From Enterobacillus tribolii (lineage in GTDB: Bacteria > Pseudomonadota > Gammaproteobacteria > Enterobacterales > Enterobacteriaceae), in the NCBI RefSeq assembly GCF_003363015.1, contig NZ_QRAP01000008.1, positions 124,001 through 188,000 of the forward strand: 64,000 nucleotides of DNA. Reading direction: 5' to 3'. Numbering within the stretch: position 1 is the first letter of the stretch; the number at the start of each line of letters is the position of its first letter. The notes under the pieces were generated by a model that was not told the DNA's origin, did no database searches, and saw only the letters and a list, made by a program, of their open reading frames with translations. Shown piece after piece: positions 48,544 through 58,472 of this stretch. The translations under genes were made by a program, and so were the position numbers.

Positions 48544-50580
48544 TTACTTGCCCTTGATGTCATACAGTTTGCTTTCACCAGCGACCACCTTGCCGGATGC
48601 CGCGATAGCCAGACCGCCGAAGTCGTCGATGTTGCTGACGACGACCGGACTGATCATGGAGCGCGCATTGGCGTTCAGGTAGTCCAGATCCAGTTCCAGA
48701 ACCGGGTCACCGGCTTTCACGGTTGCGCCTTCTTCAACCAGACGCTTGAAGCCCTGGCCGTTGAGCGCAACGGTGTCGATACCCATGTGCACCACGATTT
48801 CAGCGCCTTCATCCGTTTCCAGGCAGAACGCGTGGTTGGTGTTGAAAATCTTCACCACGGTGCCGTTAGCCGGAGAAACCACGGTTTTCCCGGTCGGACG
48901 CACGGCCACGCCGTCGCCTACCGCTTTGCTGGCGAAGGCTTCATCCGGAACGTCTTCCAGCGCCACAACGTCGCCGGTGATGGGAGAAACCAGGCTTACC
49001 TTGACCGCGGCAGACGCATTCGGCGTTGCCTGAGGCTTGGCTGCCGGCGCTGCGGCAGGCGCGCTGTTGCCGTTAGCCGGCGCGGCAGGAACGTCGCCGG
49101 TGGTGCGCATGGCGTTGGCGATCTTCTCTGCAGCGAAGCCGACGATGATCTGCACGCTGGTTTTGCTCAGGCGGATAACCCCTGAAGCGCCCAGACGCTT
49201 GGCCAGCGACTCGTTCACCAGCGAAGAGTCTTTTACAGTCAGACGCAGACGGGTGATACAGGCGTCGATACCGGTCAGGTTGGCGGAACCGCCGACCGCG
49301 CCGATGTATTGACGCGCCATCAGAGCCGCATCGATGTCTTTACCGTTGCTGGTTGCAACGTTGACGTCCTGACCATCACCTTCTTCACCTGCGCCGCTCA
49401 GCTCACGGCCCGGCGTCATCAGGTTGAATTTAGTGATGGTGAAACGGAACACCGTATAGTAGATAACGAAGAACACCAGACCCTGCGGGATCAGCATGTA
49501 CCAGCTGACCGCCAGCGGGTTGCGTGAGGACAGCACCATATCCACCAGACCGGCGCTGAAGCCGAAACCGGCGATCCAGTGCATGGTAGCCGCGATGAAT
49601 ACGGAGATACCGGTCAGAACGGCGTGGATCACGTACAGCACCGGCGCCACGAACATGAAGGAGAATTCCAGCGGCTCGGTGATACCGGTAAAGAAGGCGG
49701 CGAATGCACCGGCCATCATAATACCCAGCACTTTAGCCTTGTTCTCAGGACGCGCGCAGTGGTAAATCGCCAGCGCCGCACCCGGCAGACCGAACATCAT
49801 GATCGGGAAGAAGCCCGCCTGATACATCCCCGTAATACCTACGGTCGCTTTACCCGCAGCGATAGACTGCGCGCCACCCAGGAAGTTCGGGATATCGTTG
49901 ATACCGGCTACGTCGAACCAGAACACGGAGTTCAGCGCGTGGTGCAGACCAACCGGAATCAGCAGACGGTTGAAGAACGCATAAACGCCTGCGCCGACGG
50001 AACCCAGTTTCTGGATTTGCTCACCGAAGCTGACCAAACCGTCAAAGATCACCGGCCAGATGTACATCAGGATGAACGCCACCAGGATCATCAGGAAGGA
50101 CGTCAGGATCGGAACCAAACGACGGCCGCTGAAGAAGGAAAGCGCTTTGGGCAGTTCCACGCTGCTGAAACGGTTATACAGCTCAGCAGAAATGATACCG
50201 ACCAGAATCCCGACGAACTGGTTGTTGATTTTGCCGAACGCGGCCGGAACCTGATCGAGAGGTATTTTTTGAATCATTGACACGGCTGCCGGCGAGCAGA
50301 GCGTGGTCAATACCAGGAAACCGACGAAACCCGTCAGGGCCGCGGCGCCGTCTTTATCTTTGGACATACCGTATGCAACGCCGATGGCGAACAGTACGGA
50401 CATGTTGTCGATGATAGCTGACCCCGATTTAATGAAGAAGGCCGCCAGCGCGCTGTCGCCCCCCCAACCTACCGGGTCAATCCAGTAGCCAACCCCCATG
50501 AGGATGGCCGCGGCGGGCAGTGTTGCCACCGGCACCATCAGGGCGCGCCCCACCTTTTGCAGATAACCTAGAATACTCAC
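48544..50580 (-). CDS. nagE: N-acetylglucosamine-specific PTS permease EIICBA
   Basis: Imports GlcNAc and phosphorylates it to GlcNAc-6-P. The 678 residues contain EIIC (about 1-380, membrane), EIIB with phospho-Cys441 in TGIDACITRLRL, an Ala/Pro-rich linker, and EIIA with phospho-His598 in VVHMGIDTV. The start codon is GTG, as in E. coli nagE. It is divergent from nagBACD and shares the operator region with it. Confidence 0.97.
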   Translation of the reverse strand: MSILGYLQKVGRALMVPVATLPAAAILMGVGYWIDPVGWGGDSALAAFFIKSGSAIIDNMSVLFAIGVAYGMSKDKDGAAALTGFVGFLVLTTLCSPAAVSMIQKIPLDQVPAAFGKINNQFVGILVGIISAELYNRFSSVELPKALSFFSGRRLVPILTSFLMILVAFILMYIWPVIFDGLVSFGEQIQKLGSVGAGVYAFFNRLLIPVGLHHALNSVFWFDVAGINDIPNFLGGAQSIAAGKATVGITGMYQAGFFPIMMFGLPGAALAIYHCARPENKAKVLGIMMAGAFAAFFTGITEPLEFSFMFVAPVLYVIHAVLTGISVFIAATMHWIAGFGFSAGLVDMVLSSRNPLAVSWYMLIPQGLVFFVIYYTVFRFTITKFNLMTPGRELSGAGEEGDGQDVNVATSNGKDIDAALMARQYIGAVGGSANLTGIDACITRLRLTVKDSSLVNESLAKRLGASGVIRLSKTSVQIIVGFAAEKIANAMRTTGDVPAAPANGNSAPAAAPAAKPQATPNASAAVKVSLVSPITGDVVALEDVPDEAFASKAVGDGVAVRPTGKTVVSPANGTVVKIFNTNHAFCLETDEGAEIVVHMGIDTVALNGQGFKRLVEEGATVKAGDPVLELDLDYLNANARSMISPVVVSNIDDFGGLAIAASGKVVAGESKLYDIKGK

Positions 50581-50704
50581 CTTTTCCCCCTATATGACCA
50601 TTTTTGGCCGCGGATGCTTTGTGCACCTTTTTTGTAGCCGTCAACCGGACATCTGATACGATCTTAACGCATAGAAACTCACTTCAATCCGGAGTGTAAA
50701 AAAA

Positions 50705-50725
50705 TTATTTTTCCTCGCAAATTAA
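50705..50725. promoter_or_regulatory. NagC box (nagE side)
   Basis: TTATTTTTCCTCGCAAATTA followed by A: T-rich left arm, CG near the centre, A-rich right arm, as in NagC operators. Confidence 0.65.
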
Positions 50726-50735
50726 AACCTCCAGT

Positions 50736-50755
50736 TTTGTGATAAATATCACCAA
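50736..50755. promoter_or_regulatory. CRP site between nagE and nagB
   Basis: TGTGA-TAAATA-TCACC (50,738-50,753) matches the CRP consensus at 9 of 10 positions. Confidence 0.78.
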
Positions 50756-50798
50756 TAGTGCGTTAAAATATGCCTATATGCTAGCCACGACACAAAAC

Positions 50799-50819
50799 TT
50801 ATTTTAGTATACAAAAAAT
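50799..50819. promoter_or_regulatory. NagC box (nagB side)
   Basis: TTATTTTAGTATACAAAAAA followed by T resembles a NagC operator, though its core lacks the CG. Its centre is 94 bp from the nagE-side box. Confidence 0.55.
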
Positions 50820-50938
50820 CAAAACAGAGTCAGGTCTGCGCGCAATCAGGCAACCTGGGTTACGCTTACAACGGACGACAGCGGCTCTGTTGCATGTGAA
50901 TCATAGAACATTTTATCTTAGCTTATGAGGTGTCCCTG

Positions 50939-51739
50939 ATGAGACTTATCCCACTGAAAGCGTCGGCGGATGTCGGTTTGTGGTCCGCACGCCACATCGT
51001 TAACCGCATTAACAAGTTTAAACCCACTGCGGAGCGCCCCTTCGTACTGGGCCTGCCGACCGGCGGCACCCCGCTGCAGACTTACAAACGCCTGATCGAA
51101 CTGCATCAGGCCGGCGAAGTCAGCTTCAAAAACGTCGTCACTTTCAACATGGACGAGTACGTCGGCCTGCCGGAAGATCATCCGGAAAGCTACCACACCT
51201 TCATGTACACCAATTTCTTCAACCACGTGGACATTCCGCGCGAAAACATCAACCTGCTGAATGGTAACGCAGAAGACGTCGACGCCGAGTGCCGCCGCTA
51301 CGAAGAAAAGATCAAATCCTACGGAAAGATCAATCTGTTTATGGGCGGTGTAGGTAATGACGGGCATATTGCCTTCAACGAACCCGCATCTTCCCTCGCT
51401 TCGCGCACCCGTATCAAAACGCTGACCGAAGATACCCGTATCGCCAACTCCCGTTTCTTTAACGGCGACATCAACCAGGTGCCCAAATACGCGCTGACCG
51501 TCGGCGTCGGTACGTTGCTGGACGCGGAAGAAGTGATGATTCTGGTGACCGGCCATGCCAAAGCCCAGGCTCTGCAAATGGCGGTAGAAGGCAGCGTCAA
51601 CCATCTGTGGACCATCACCGCCCTGCAAATTCACCCGAAATCCGTGGTGGTATGCGATGAGCCGTCAACGATGGAGCTGAAAGTTAAAACGGTTAAGTAC
51701 TTCCGCGAATTAGAAGCGGAAAACATGAAACAACTTTAA
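50939..51739 (+). CDS. nagB: Glucosamine-6-phosphate deaminase
   Basis: Converts GlcN-6-P to Fru-6-P and ammonia. From the ATG at 50,939 it has 266 residues starting [20 protein letters not shown], as in E. coli; an ATT three codons earlier is not needed. Active-site segments are [22 protein letters not shown] and [16 protein letters not shown]. It is the first gene of nagBACD, 17 bp before nagA. Confidence 0.98.
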   Translation: MRLIPLKASADVGLWSARHIVNRINKFKPTAERPFVLGLPTGGTPLQTYKRLIELHQAGEVSFKNVVTFNMDEYVGLPEDHPESYHTFMYTNFFNHVDIPRENINLLNGNAEDVDAECRRYEEKIKSYGKINLFMGGVGNDGHIAFNEPASSLASRTRIKTLTEDTRIANSRFFNGDINQVPKYALTVGVGTLLDAEEVMILVTGHAKAQALQMAVEGSVNHLWTITALQIHPKSVVVCDEPSTMELKVKTVKYFRELEAENMKQL

Positions 51740-51756
51740 GACAACAGGGGGACCTG

Positions 51757-52914
51757 ATGTACGCTTTGACCCATTGTCGGATTTATACCGGCCACGACAT
51801 TCTTGACGACCATGCAGTGGTGATCGCCAACGGCTTAATTGAACGCGTTTGCCCTGTCGCGGAATTACCGTCGGGTATTGAGCGTCACGATTTGGACGGC
51901 GCGATCCTGGCCCCCGGTTTTATCGATGTTCAGCTTAACGGCTGCGGCGGCGTGCAATTTAATGATTCGGAAGCCGCCGTTTCTGAAGAAACGCTGGAAA
52001 TTATGCAGCACGCCAACGAGAAATCCGGCTGCACCAGCTACCTTCCCACGCTCATCACCTGTGCCGATGACATGATGAAGCACGCGATGGACGTAATGCG
52101 TTCCTATCTGAGTAAGCACCAGAATCAGGCGCTGGGCCTGCACATCGAAGGTCCTTACATCAGCCTGGAGAAGAAAGGAACGCACAATCCGAAGTACATC
52201 CGCAAGCCCGATCACGAAATGATCGACACCCTGTGCGAGCACGCCGACGCCATTGTTAAAGTGACCATGGCGCCGGAAGTCGCGACCGAAGAATCCATCC
52301 GCCAGTTAAAAGCGGCTGGCATCGTGGTTTCCGCCGGTCACTCAAACTCCACCTACGAAGAAGCCCGTAAAGGCTTCGCCGCCGGTATGAGCTTCGCGAC
52401 TCACCTGTTTAACGCCATGCCGGCTATCTCCGGCCGTTCACCGGGCCTGATCGGCGCGATCTTCGACACTCCCGAAGTGTACACCGGGATTATCGCCGAC
52501 GGTCATCACGTCGCCTGGGCAAACATCCGTATGGCTAAACGCATGAAGGGCGAGAAGCTGGTGCTGGTCACCGATGCAACCGCACCTGCAGGAGCCAACA
52601 TCGATCACTTCATTTTTGCGGGGAAAACAGTATATTACCGCAACGGGTTGGTGGTTGATGACAACGGCACCCTGAGCGGTTCCGCGCTGACCATGATCGA
52701 AGCGGTGCAAAACAGCGTAGAGCACGTCGGCATTCCCCTGGATGAAACGCTGCGCATGGCGTCGCTTTATCCGGCGCGCGCAATTGGCGTGGACGGGCGT
52801 TTGGGCAGCATCGAACCGGGCAAAGTCGCTAACCTGACCGCGTTCACCCGGGACTACCGCGTGATCAAAACCCTCGTTAACGGCGAAACCGTCTACGAGA
52901 ACATCGTGAAATAA
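51757..52914 (+). CDS. nagA: N-acetylglucosamine-6-phosphate deacetylase
   Basis: Zinc amidohydrolase that converts GlcNAc-6-P to GlcN-6-P and acetate. 385 residues (E. coli 382). Motifs are [22 protein letters not shown] (metal Glu), [12 protein letters not shown] and [13 protein letters not shown] (metal His), and [10 protein letters not shown] (catalytic Asp). Confidence 0.97.
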   Translation: MYALTHCRIYTGHDILDDHAVVIANGLIERVCPVAELPSGIERHDLDGAILAPGFIDVQLNGCGGVQFNDSEAAVSEETLEIMQHANEKSGCTSYLPTLITCADDMMKHAMDVMRSYLSKHQNQALGLHIEGPYISLEKKGTHNPKYIRKPDHEMIDTLCEHADAIVKVTMAPEVATEESIRQLKAAGIVVSAGHSNSTYEEARKGFAAGMSFATHLFNAMPAISGRSPGLIGAIFDTPEVYTGIIADGHHVAWANIRMAKRMKGEKLVLVTDATAPAGANIDHFIFAGKTVYYRNGLVVDDNGTLSGSALTMIEAVQNSVEHVGIPLDETLRMASLYPARAIGVDGRLGSIEPGKVANLTAFTRDYRVIKTLVNGETVYENIVK

Positions 52915-52939
52915 TCACACTATACGGGTAAATATATAG

Positions 52940-54169
52940 ATGGCGACCGGCGGCGGACAAGGACAAATCGGCAATGTCGATCTGGTAAAACAGCTTAACA
53001 GCGCGGTGGTATATCGGCTGATTGATCAACAAGGCCCTATATCACGCATTCAGATTGCCGAACTGAGCCAGCTTGCGCCAGCCAGCGTCACTAAAATTAC
53101 CCGTCAGTTGCTGGAGCGCGGGCTGATTAAAGAAGTCGATCAGCAAGCCTCCACCGGCGGACGCCGGGCAATTTCCATCGTGCCCGAAACCCGCCTGTTC
53201 AACACCGTGGCGGTGCGTCTGGGCCGCCATGACGCCACGCTGACGCTGTATGACATGAGCGGCAAGTCGCTGGCGGAAGAGCATTATCCCTTGCCTGAGC
53301 GTACGCAGGAAACCGTGGAAGCCGCGCTCCTGACCGCCATCGATCACTTCATCCAGGTTAACCAACGCAAAATCCGCGAGCTGATCGCTATTGCCGTGGT
53401 GTTGCCGGGCCTGGTCGATCCGGATCTCGGCATCGTGCGTTACATGCCCCATATCAACGTCAATAACTGGCCGCTGGTGGAAGTGATGGAAGCCCGCTTC
53501 CGGGTCACCAGCTTTGTCGGGCACGACATCCGCAGCCTGGCGCTGGCGGAGCATTACTTCGGCGCCACGCGCGACTGCGAGGACTCCCTGCTGGTGCGCC
53601 TGCACCGGGGAACTGGCGCAGGGATCATCGTGAACGGCAACACCTTCCTCGGCCGAAACGGCAACGTCGGGGAAATCGGCCATATTCAGATCGATCCGCT
53701 GGGCGAGCGCTGCCACTGCGGTAACTTCGGCTGCCTGGAAACCATCGCGGCCAACGCGGCCATTGAGCAGCGCGTCCGCCACCTGCTGGAGCAGGGCCAT
53801 CCCAGCAAGCTGACGCAGGAAGATTGCAGCATCCACGCCATTTGCAAAGCGGCGAACAAAGGCGACGCGCTGGCAAGCGAGGTGATCGATCACGTCGGGC
53901 GCAATCTCGGCCGCGCTATCGCCATCACCATCAACCTGTTCAATCCGCAAAAAGTGGTTATCGCAGGAGAAATCACCGAAGCGGAAAAAGTGCTGCTGCC
54001 GGCGATTCAGAGCTGCATCAACACCCAGGTGCTGAAGGATTTCCGCAAAAACCTGCCGGTCGTCACCTCCGAGCTGGATCACCGCTCCGCCATCGGCGCT
54101 TTTGCCCTGGTCAAACGCGCCATGCTGAACGGCGTACTGCTGCTGCGTTTGCTGGAAAATCATCATTAG
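52940..54169 (+). CDS. nagC: Transcriptional repressor NagC (ROK family)
   Basis: GlcNAc-6-P-responsive repressor of nag and chi genes and regulator of other amino-sugar genes. 409 residues (E. coli 406). The N-terminal winged helix (ISRIQIAELSQLAPASVTKITRQLLERGLI) is followed by the ROK domain with the zinc motif CHCGNFGCLE. Its operators are visible in this same window. Confidence 0.98.
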   Translation: MATGGGQGQIGNVDLVKQLNSAVVYRLIDQQGPISRIQIAELSQLAPASVTKITRQLLERGLIKEVDQQASTGGRRAISIVPETRLFNTVAVRLGRHDATLTLYDMSGKSLAEEHYPLPERTQETVEAALLTAIDHFIQVNQRKIRELIAIAVVLPGLVDPDLGIVRYMPHINVNNWPLVEVMEARFRVTSFVGHDIRSLALAEHYFGATRDCEDSLLVRLHRGTGAGIIVNGNTFLGRNGNVGEIGHIQIDPLGERCHCGNFGCLETIAANAAIEQRVRHLLEQGHPSKLTQEDCSIHAICKAANKGDALASEVIDHVGRNLGRAIAITINLFNPQKVVIAGEITEAEKVLLPAIQSCINTQVLKDFRKNLPVVTSELDHRSAIGAFALVKRAMLNGVLLLRLLENHH

Positions 54170-54187
54170 TCTTTCACTACACGCCTG

Positions 54188-54210
54188 AGCTGGCTATAGT
54201 TAGGCCAGCT
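54188..54210 (+). other. nagC-nagD intercistronic stem-loop
   Basis: The inverted repeat AGCTGGC / GCCAGCT with a 9-base loop lies in the 64-bp gap. No T-run follows, so it is unlikely to terminate fully and may lower nagD expression. Confidence 0.5.
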
Positions 54211-54233
54211 ATCTTCGTGAGTGAAAGAAAACG

Positions 54234-54986
54234 ATGACAATTCAAAGCGTAATTTGTGATATTGACGGCGTGCTGATGCATGACAACACGCCGGTTCCCG
54301 GTGCTGACGTCTTCCTTAACCGCATTCAGCAGCAGGAAATGCCGCTGGTGATTCTGACCAACTACCCTTCCCAAACCGCCCAGGATCTGGCTAACCGCTT
54401 CTCCGCCGCAGGTCTTGAGGTGCCGGAAGAGGCCTTTTACACCTCCGCCATGGCGACCGCAGACTTCCTGCGCCGTCAGGAAGGCAAGAAAGCCTATGTG
54501 ATCGGCGAAGGCGCTCTGATCCACGAGCTGTACAAAGCCGGTTTCACCATTACCGACATCAACCCCGACTTCGTGATCGTCGGCGAAACCCGCTCCTACA
54601 ACTGGGAAATGATCCACAAAGCGGCCTATTTCGTCGCCCATGGGGCGCGTTTCATCGCCACCAACCCCGACACCCACGGACGCGGCTTCTTCCCTGCCTG
54701 CGGCGCCCTGTGCGCGCCGATTGAGCTGATCGCCGGGCGTTCCCCGTTCTACGTCGGCAAGCCCAGCCCGTGGATTATCCGCGCTGCGCTGAACAAAATG
54801 CATGCCCATTCAGAAAGCACCGTCATCATCGGCGATAACCTGAGAACCGACATTCTGGCCGGCTTCCAGGCCGGGCTGGAGACAGTATTGGTGCTGACCG
54901 GCGTGTCCACCCTGGAAGACATCGAATCCATGCCCTTCCGCCCCACCTATATCTACCCCTCCGTCTCCGACATCGACGTGTTCTGA
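54234..54986 (+). CDS. nagD: HAD-family nucleotide phosphatase NagD (UmpH)
   Basis: 250 residues, the length of E. coli NagD/UmpH, a phosphatase active on UMP and other nucleotide monophosphates. HAD motif I is CDIDGVLMHDN, motif II ILTNYPSQT and motif IV IGDNLRTDILAGFQAG. It is the last nag gene. A hairpin without a T-run (GGCGTCTGA / TCAGACGCC, 54,994-55,019) follows the stop. Confidence 0.97.
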   Translation: MTIQSVICDIDGVLMHDNTPVPGADVFLNRIQQQEMPLVILTNYPSQTAQDLANRFSAAGLEVPEEAFYTSAMATADFLRRQEGKKAYVIGEGALIHELYKAGFTITDINPDFVIVGETRSYNWEMIHKAAYFVAHGARFIATNPDTHGRGFFPACGALCAPIELIAGRSPFYVGKPSPWIIRAALNKMHAHSESTVIIGDNLRTDILAGFQAGLETVLVLTGVSTLEDIESMPFRPTYIYPSVSDIDVF

Positions 54987-55291
54987 TCGTCCCGGCGTCT
55001 GATGCCACCGTCAGACGCCTCATGAATTCACCTTTCTGCGTTAAAAATTGACGATTATTCAATTTATAAGGTCATATATTGAGAAATCATCAAAGTTCTT
55101 CCCTCTTCAACAATCTTTTTCTCATCGAAACACTAAATAACTTGCCTTTTATTCAGCTATTGATGCATTTTCTTAGATAACCCGCTGTCATTACCGATAA
55201 TGATCGTTGAATCCACAGGTTTTACGGCGATTTATTAACGAATTCACATTTAACATCACACAACTTAAGTCATGCAGGAAGGGAGAAGGCT
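54987..55291. other. nagD-asnB intergenic region
   Basis: 305 bp, AT-rich after the first 40 bases. Apart from the hairpin at 54,994-55,019 I see no gene or clear promoter; asnB presumably has its own promoter here. Confidence 0.5.
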
Positions 55292-56956
55292 ATGTGTTCC
55301 ATTTTTGGTGTGCTCGACCTGAAAACCGATCCGGTCGAATTGCGTAAGAAAGCGCTTGAACTGTCACGTCTGATGCGTCACCGCGGGCCGGACTGGTCCG
55401 GTATTTACGCCTCGGACAACGCGATCCTGGCGCACGAACGCCTGTCGATCGTGGACGTCAACAACGGCGCTCAGCCGCTGTACAACGCCGCACATACCCA
55501 TATCCTGGCCGTCAACGGTGAAATCTATAACCATCAGGCCCTGCGCGCGCAGCTCAAAGACCGTTACGCGTTTCAGACCGGCTCCGACTGCGAAGTCATC
55601 CTGGCGCTCTACCAGGAAAAAGGCCCGGCGTTTCTTGACGATCTCTATGGCATGTTCGCCTTTGCACTGTACGACGCAGAGCAGGACGCCTATCTGATTG
55701 GCCGCGACCACATCGGCATTATTCCGCTGTACACCGGCTACGACGAACATGGCAACTTTTACGTCGCCTCTGAAATGAAAGCGCTGACGCCGGTATGTAA
55801 AACCATCAAAGAGTTTCCCGCCGGCAGTTACCTGTGGAGCAAAGACGGCGAAATCCGCCGCTACTACCAGCGCGACTGGTTTGAATACGACGCGGTGAAA
55901 GACAACGAAACCGACCCCAACGCCCTGCGCATCGCGCTGGAGGAGTCCGTCAAAAGCCACCTGATGTCGGACGTTCCTTACGGCGTGCTGCTTTCCGGCG
56001 GTCTGGACTCTTCCGTGATCTCCGCCATTACTAAAAAATTCGCCGCCCGCCGGGTAGAAGACGATGAGCGCAGCGAAGCCTGGTGGCCACAGTTGCACTC
56101 TTTCGCCGTCGGCCTGAAAGGTTCGCCGGACCTGAAAGCGGCGCAGGAAGTCGCCAACCATCTGGGAACGGTACACCATGAGATCCACTTCACCGTGCAG
56201 GAAGGCCTCGACGCCATCCGCGACGTGATTTATCACATTGAAACCTACGACGTCACCACCATCCGCGCTTCCACGCCGATGTACCTGATGGCGCGTAAAA
56301 TCAAGGCAATGGGCATCAAGATGGTACTGTCGGGCGAAGGGTCCGACGAAGTTTTCGGCGGCTATCTCTATTTCCACAAAGCGCCGGACGCCAAAGAGCT
56401 GCATGAAGAAACCGTGCGTAAACTGCTGGCGCTGCATATGTACGACTGCGCCCGCGCCAACAAAGCCATGGCCGCCTGGGGCGTGGAAGCGCGCGTACCA
56501 TTTCTTGACAAGAAATTCCTCGATGTCGCCATGCGCATCAACCCACGCGACAAAATGTGCGGCAACGGCAAAATGGAAAAACACATCCTGCGCGAATGCT
56601 TCGAATCTTACCTGCCGGCCAGCGTCGCCTGGCGCCAGAAAGAGCAGTTCTCCGACGGCGTGGGCTACAGCTGGATCGACACCCTGAAAGAGGTTGCCGC
56701 GCAGCAGGTCAGCGATCAGTCGCTGGAAAACGCGCACTTCCGCTTCCCGTACAATACGCCGACCTCCAAAGAGGGTTACCTGTACCGCCAGATTTTTGAG
56801 GAGTTGTTCCCGGTGCCGAGCGCGGCGGAATGCGTTCCCGGCGGCCCTTCCGTCGCCTGTTCTTCAGCCAAGGCCATCGAGTGGGATGAAGCGTTCAAAA
56901 CGATGGACGATCCATCAGGACGTGCAGTGGGCGTACACCAGGATGCCTATAAATAA
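55292..56956 (+). CDS. asnB: Asparagine synthetase B (glutamine-hydrolysing)
   Basis: 554-residue amidotransferase that makes asparagine from aspartate, ATP and glutamine. The N-terminal nucleophile is Cys2 (MCSIFGVLD). The glutaminase-domain motif is AVNGEIYNHQALR, and the synthetase P-loop is LLSGGLDSSVIS. The start is fixed by Cys2, with a GGGAG site. A terminator follows at 56,981-57,012. In E. coli a tRNA cluster lies just beyond; here the glycosyltransferase locus takes that place. Confidence 0.98.
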   Translation: MCSIFGVLDLKTDPVELRKKALELSRLMRHRGPDWSGIYASDNAILAHERLSIVDVNNGAQPLYNAAHTHILAVNGEIYNHQALRAQLKDRYAFQTGSDCEVILALYQEKGPAFLDDLYGMFAFALYDAEQDAYLIGRDHIGIIPLYTGYDEHGNFYVASEMKALTPVCKTIKEFPAGSYLWSKDGEIRRYYQRDWFEYDAVKDNETDPNALRIALEESVKSHLMSDVPYGVLLSGGLDSSVISAITKKFAARRVEDDERSEAWWPQLHSFAVGLKGSPDLKAAQEVANHLGTVHHEIHFTVQEGLDAIRDVIYHIETYDVTTIRASTPMYLMARKIKAMGIKMVLSGEGSDEVFGGYLYFHKAPDAKELHEETVRKLLALHMYDCARANKAMAAWGVEARVPFLDKKFLDVAMRINPRDKMCGNGKMEKHILRECFESYLPASVAWRQKEQFSDGVGYSWIDTLKEVAAQQVSDQSLENAHFRFPYNTPTSKEGYLYRQIFEELFPVPSAAECVPGGPSVACSSAKAIEWDEAFKTMDDPSGRAVGVHQDAYK

Positions 56957-57267
56957 CGTCTCTTAGTTTTTCATTATGTCAAAAAGGCTTCTGTCGTCCG
57001 GAAGCCTTTTTTATTTCTGTCTCGCCACTAAAAACATTTATTTTTGCCTTCCCTGCCACACCCCAAATTAATATCGCCCTTTCAAGCGAAATAATTATTT
57101 TATTTTAATCCCTTAATAAATCGTTAAGATCTATATGTTATGGAACGCAAGAAAAATAAAAACAAGAAACATCTTAATCAAAAATCCTAATGAATTACGC
57201 CTTCAAAGAGGCTTAAATAATTCAGAAAACCATTCATCCTTAAAATCCACGGAAGGAAGTCGTAGTT
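56957..57267. other. AT-rich region before the glycosyltransferase operon
   Basis: 311 bp. After the asnB terminator the sequence becomes strongly AT-rich for about 200 bases, unlike the genes on either side. It must contain the promoter of the next operon, but no hexamer pair with good spacing stands out, and no JUMPstart/ops element is seen. Confidence 0.5.
56981..57012 (+). terminator. asnB terminator
   Basis: The stem AAGGCTTC / GAAGCCTT with a 9-base loop and a T6 run, 28 bases past the asnB stop. Confidence 0.9.
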
Positions 57268-58470
57268 ATGCAGACGCCCTATCCGCCGCGACTTGTTTTT
57301 TATTCCCATGACACAATGGGATTAGGTCATATACGGCGAAACATGCTATTAGCAAATACAATATTAACGTCCAGACCCGACACTGAAATATTGCTAATTA
57401 ACGGCGTGCGTGAATCAGGCATATTTTACTTCCCGAAAGGGATGGATTCCGTTACGCTGCCGACCTATATCAAAACCCCCGACGGGGAATATGAGCCTTG
57501 CTCGCTGGGAAATGACGTTCATCGCCTGGTAGAACTGCGTGTCAGCATCATCCAGGCCGCACTGAACGCTTTCAATCCGCACGTCATGATCGTAGACAAT
57601 GTGCCGCGCGGGGCGATGTCCGAGCTGAATACCGTGTTACCTCTGTTAAAGCAGAGAAATACGCATCTGATCCTGGGGCTGAGGGACATTATCGATGAAC
57701 CGTCTGTGGTACAACGCCAATGGAAAAAGCTGGATAACAGCACCGCAATCCGCGACTACTACTCTGATGTCTGGATCTACGGCGATGCCGGATTTTATGA
57801 CTTAACCCGCGCCTACAACCTGGACGACGACATCCGTAAAAAAGTGTCGTTCATGGGCTATCTGGATGCCACAAAGCACCCACGACAACCGAAAACGACG
57901 GATAACTATCTGGCCGCCATCAACCGCCCCTACATATTGTGCACCGTCGGCGGCGGTCAGGACGGATACCATCTGGCGTCTGTATTCGCCCGGGCGACGT
58001 TCCCGCAAGGCATGATGGGCGTATTAATCACAGGCACCATGATGCCTGCCGCCGAATATGAAGCTTTGCAAAAAATCGCCGCACAGCGTAACGACCTCTG
58101 CGTTATCCGTTTTATTGCCAACCCGCTGCTGTTATTACACCAGGCGCACAGCGTTGTGGCGATGGGAGGATATAACACCACCATCGAAATATTATCCCTG
58201 AACAAACGCGCGTTAATTATTCCGCGTGTTTCCCCCCGGCAGGAACAATGGATAAGAGCTTCTTCGCTGGCAAAGGTTAATCTGGTCGCCTGTATTCACC
58301 CAAGCGAATTAAATACACAGACGCTGAATGACTGGATATCAAAAAACTGGCAGCCGGAAAATCCCCGTCATTATCTGAGCCTGGATGGTTTACGTACATT
58401 TGCTGAAAAAATAAATATATTGCTGCCCAAGCCTGCGGGCAAAGCACTCACATCTCTGGTCGGGGTATAA
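57268..58470 (+). CDS. MurG/GT28-like predicted glycosyltransferase
   Basis: 400 residues of the GT-B fold, similar to the COG4671-type predicted glycosyltransferases. The N-terminal motif HDTMGLGHIRRN has a glycine-rich loop like that of MurG and UDP-sugar GTs. The C-terminal half carries a donor-site pattern (CTVGGGQDGY; VVAMGGYNTTIEILSL; IIPRVSPRQEQWIRA). No signal peptide or membrane span is evident, so it acts in the cytoplasm. GGAAGGAAG precedes the ATG by 8 bases. Its ends are AT-richer than the following genes. It opens a five-gene operon, with 2 bp to the next gene. The acceptor and sugar are unknown. Confidence 0.85.
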   Translation: MQTPYPPRLVFYSHDTMGLGHIRRNMLLANTILTSRPDTEILLINGVRESGIFYFPKGMDSVTLPTYIKTPDGEYEPCSLGNDVHRLVELRVSIIQAALNAFNPHVMIVDNVPRGAMSELNTVLPLLKQRNTHLILGLRDIIDEPSVVQRQWKKLDNSTAIRDYYSDVWIYGDAGFYDLTRAYNLDDDIRKKVSFMGYLDATKHPRQPKTTDNYLAAINRPYILCTVGGGQDGYHLASVFARATFPQGMMGVLITGTMMPAAEYEALQKIAAQRNDLCVIRFIANPLLLLHQAHSVVAMGGYNTTIEILSLNKRALIIPRVSPRQEQWIRASSLAKVNLVACIHPSELNTQTLNDWISKNWQPENPRHYLSLDGLRTFAEKINILLPKPAGKALTSLVGV

Positions 58471-58472
58471 AA

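Larger units (their letters stand above)
50581..50938. promoter_or_regulatory. nagE-nagB divergent control region
   Basis: 358 AT-rich bp with two NagC-like boxes about 94 bp apart (centres near 50,715 and 50,809) and a CRP site between them. The layout matches the E. coli repression-loop arrangement. Confidence 0.75.

Noticed and set aside
57013-57267. JUMPstart/ops element before the glycosyltransferase operon
   Set aside because: No GGCGGTAGC-type sequence is present, so RfaH control is not supported.
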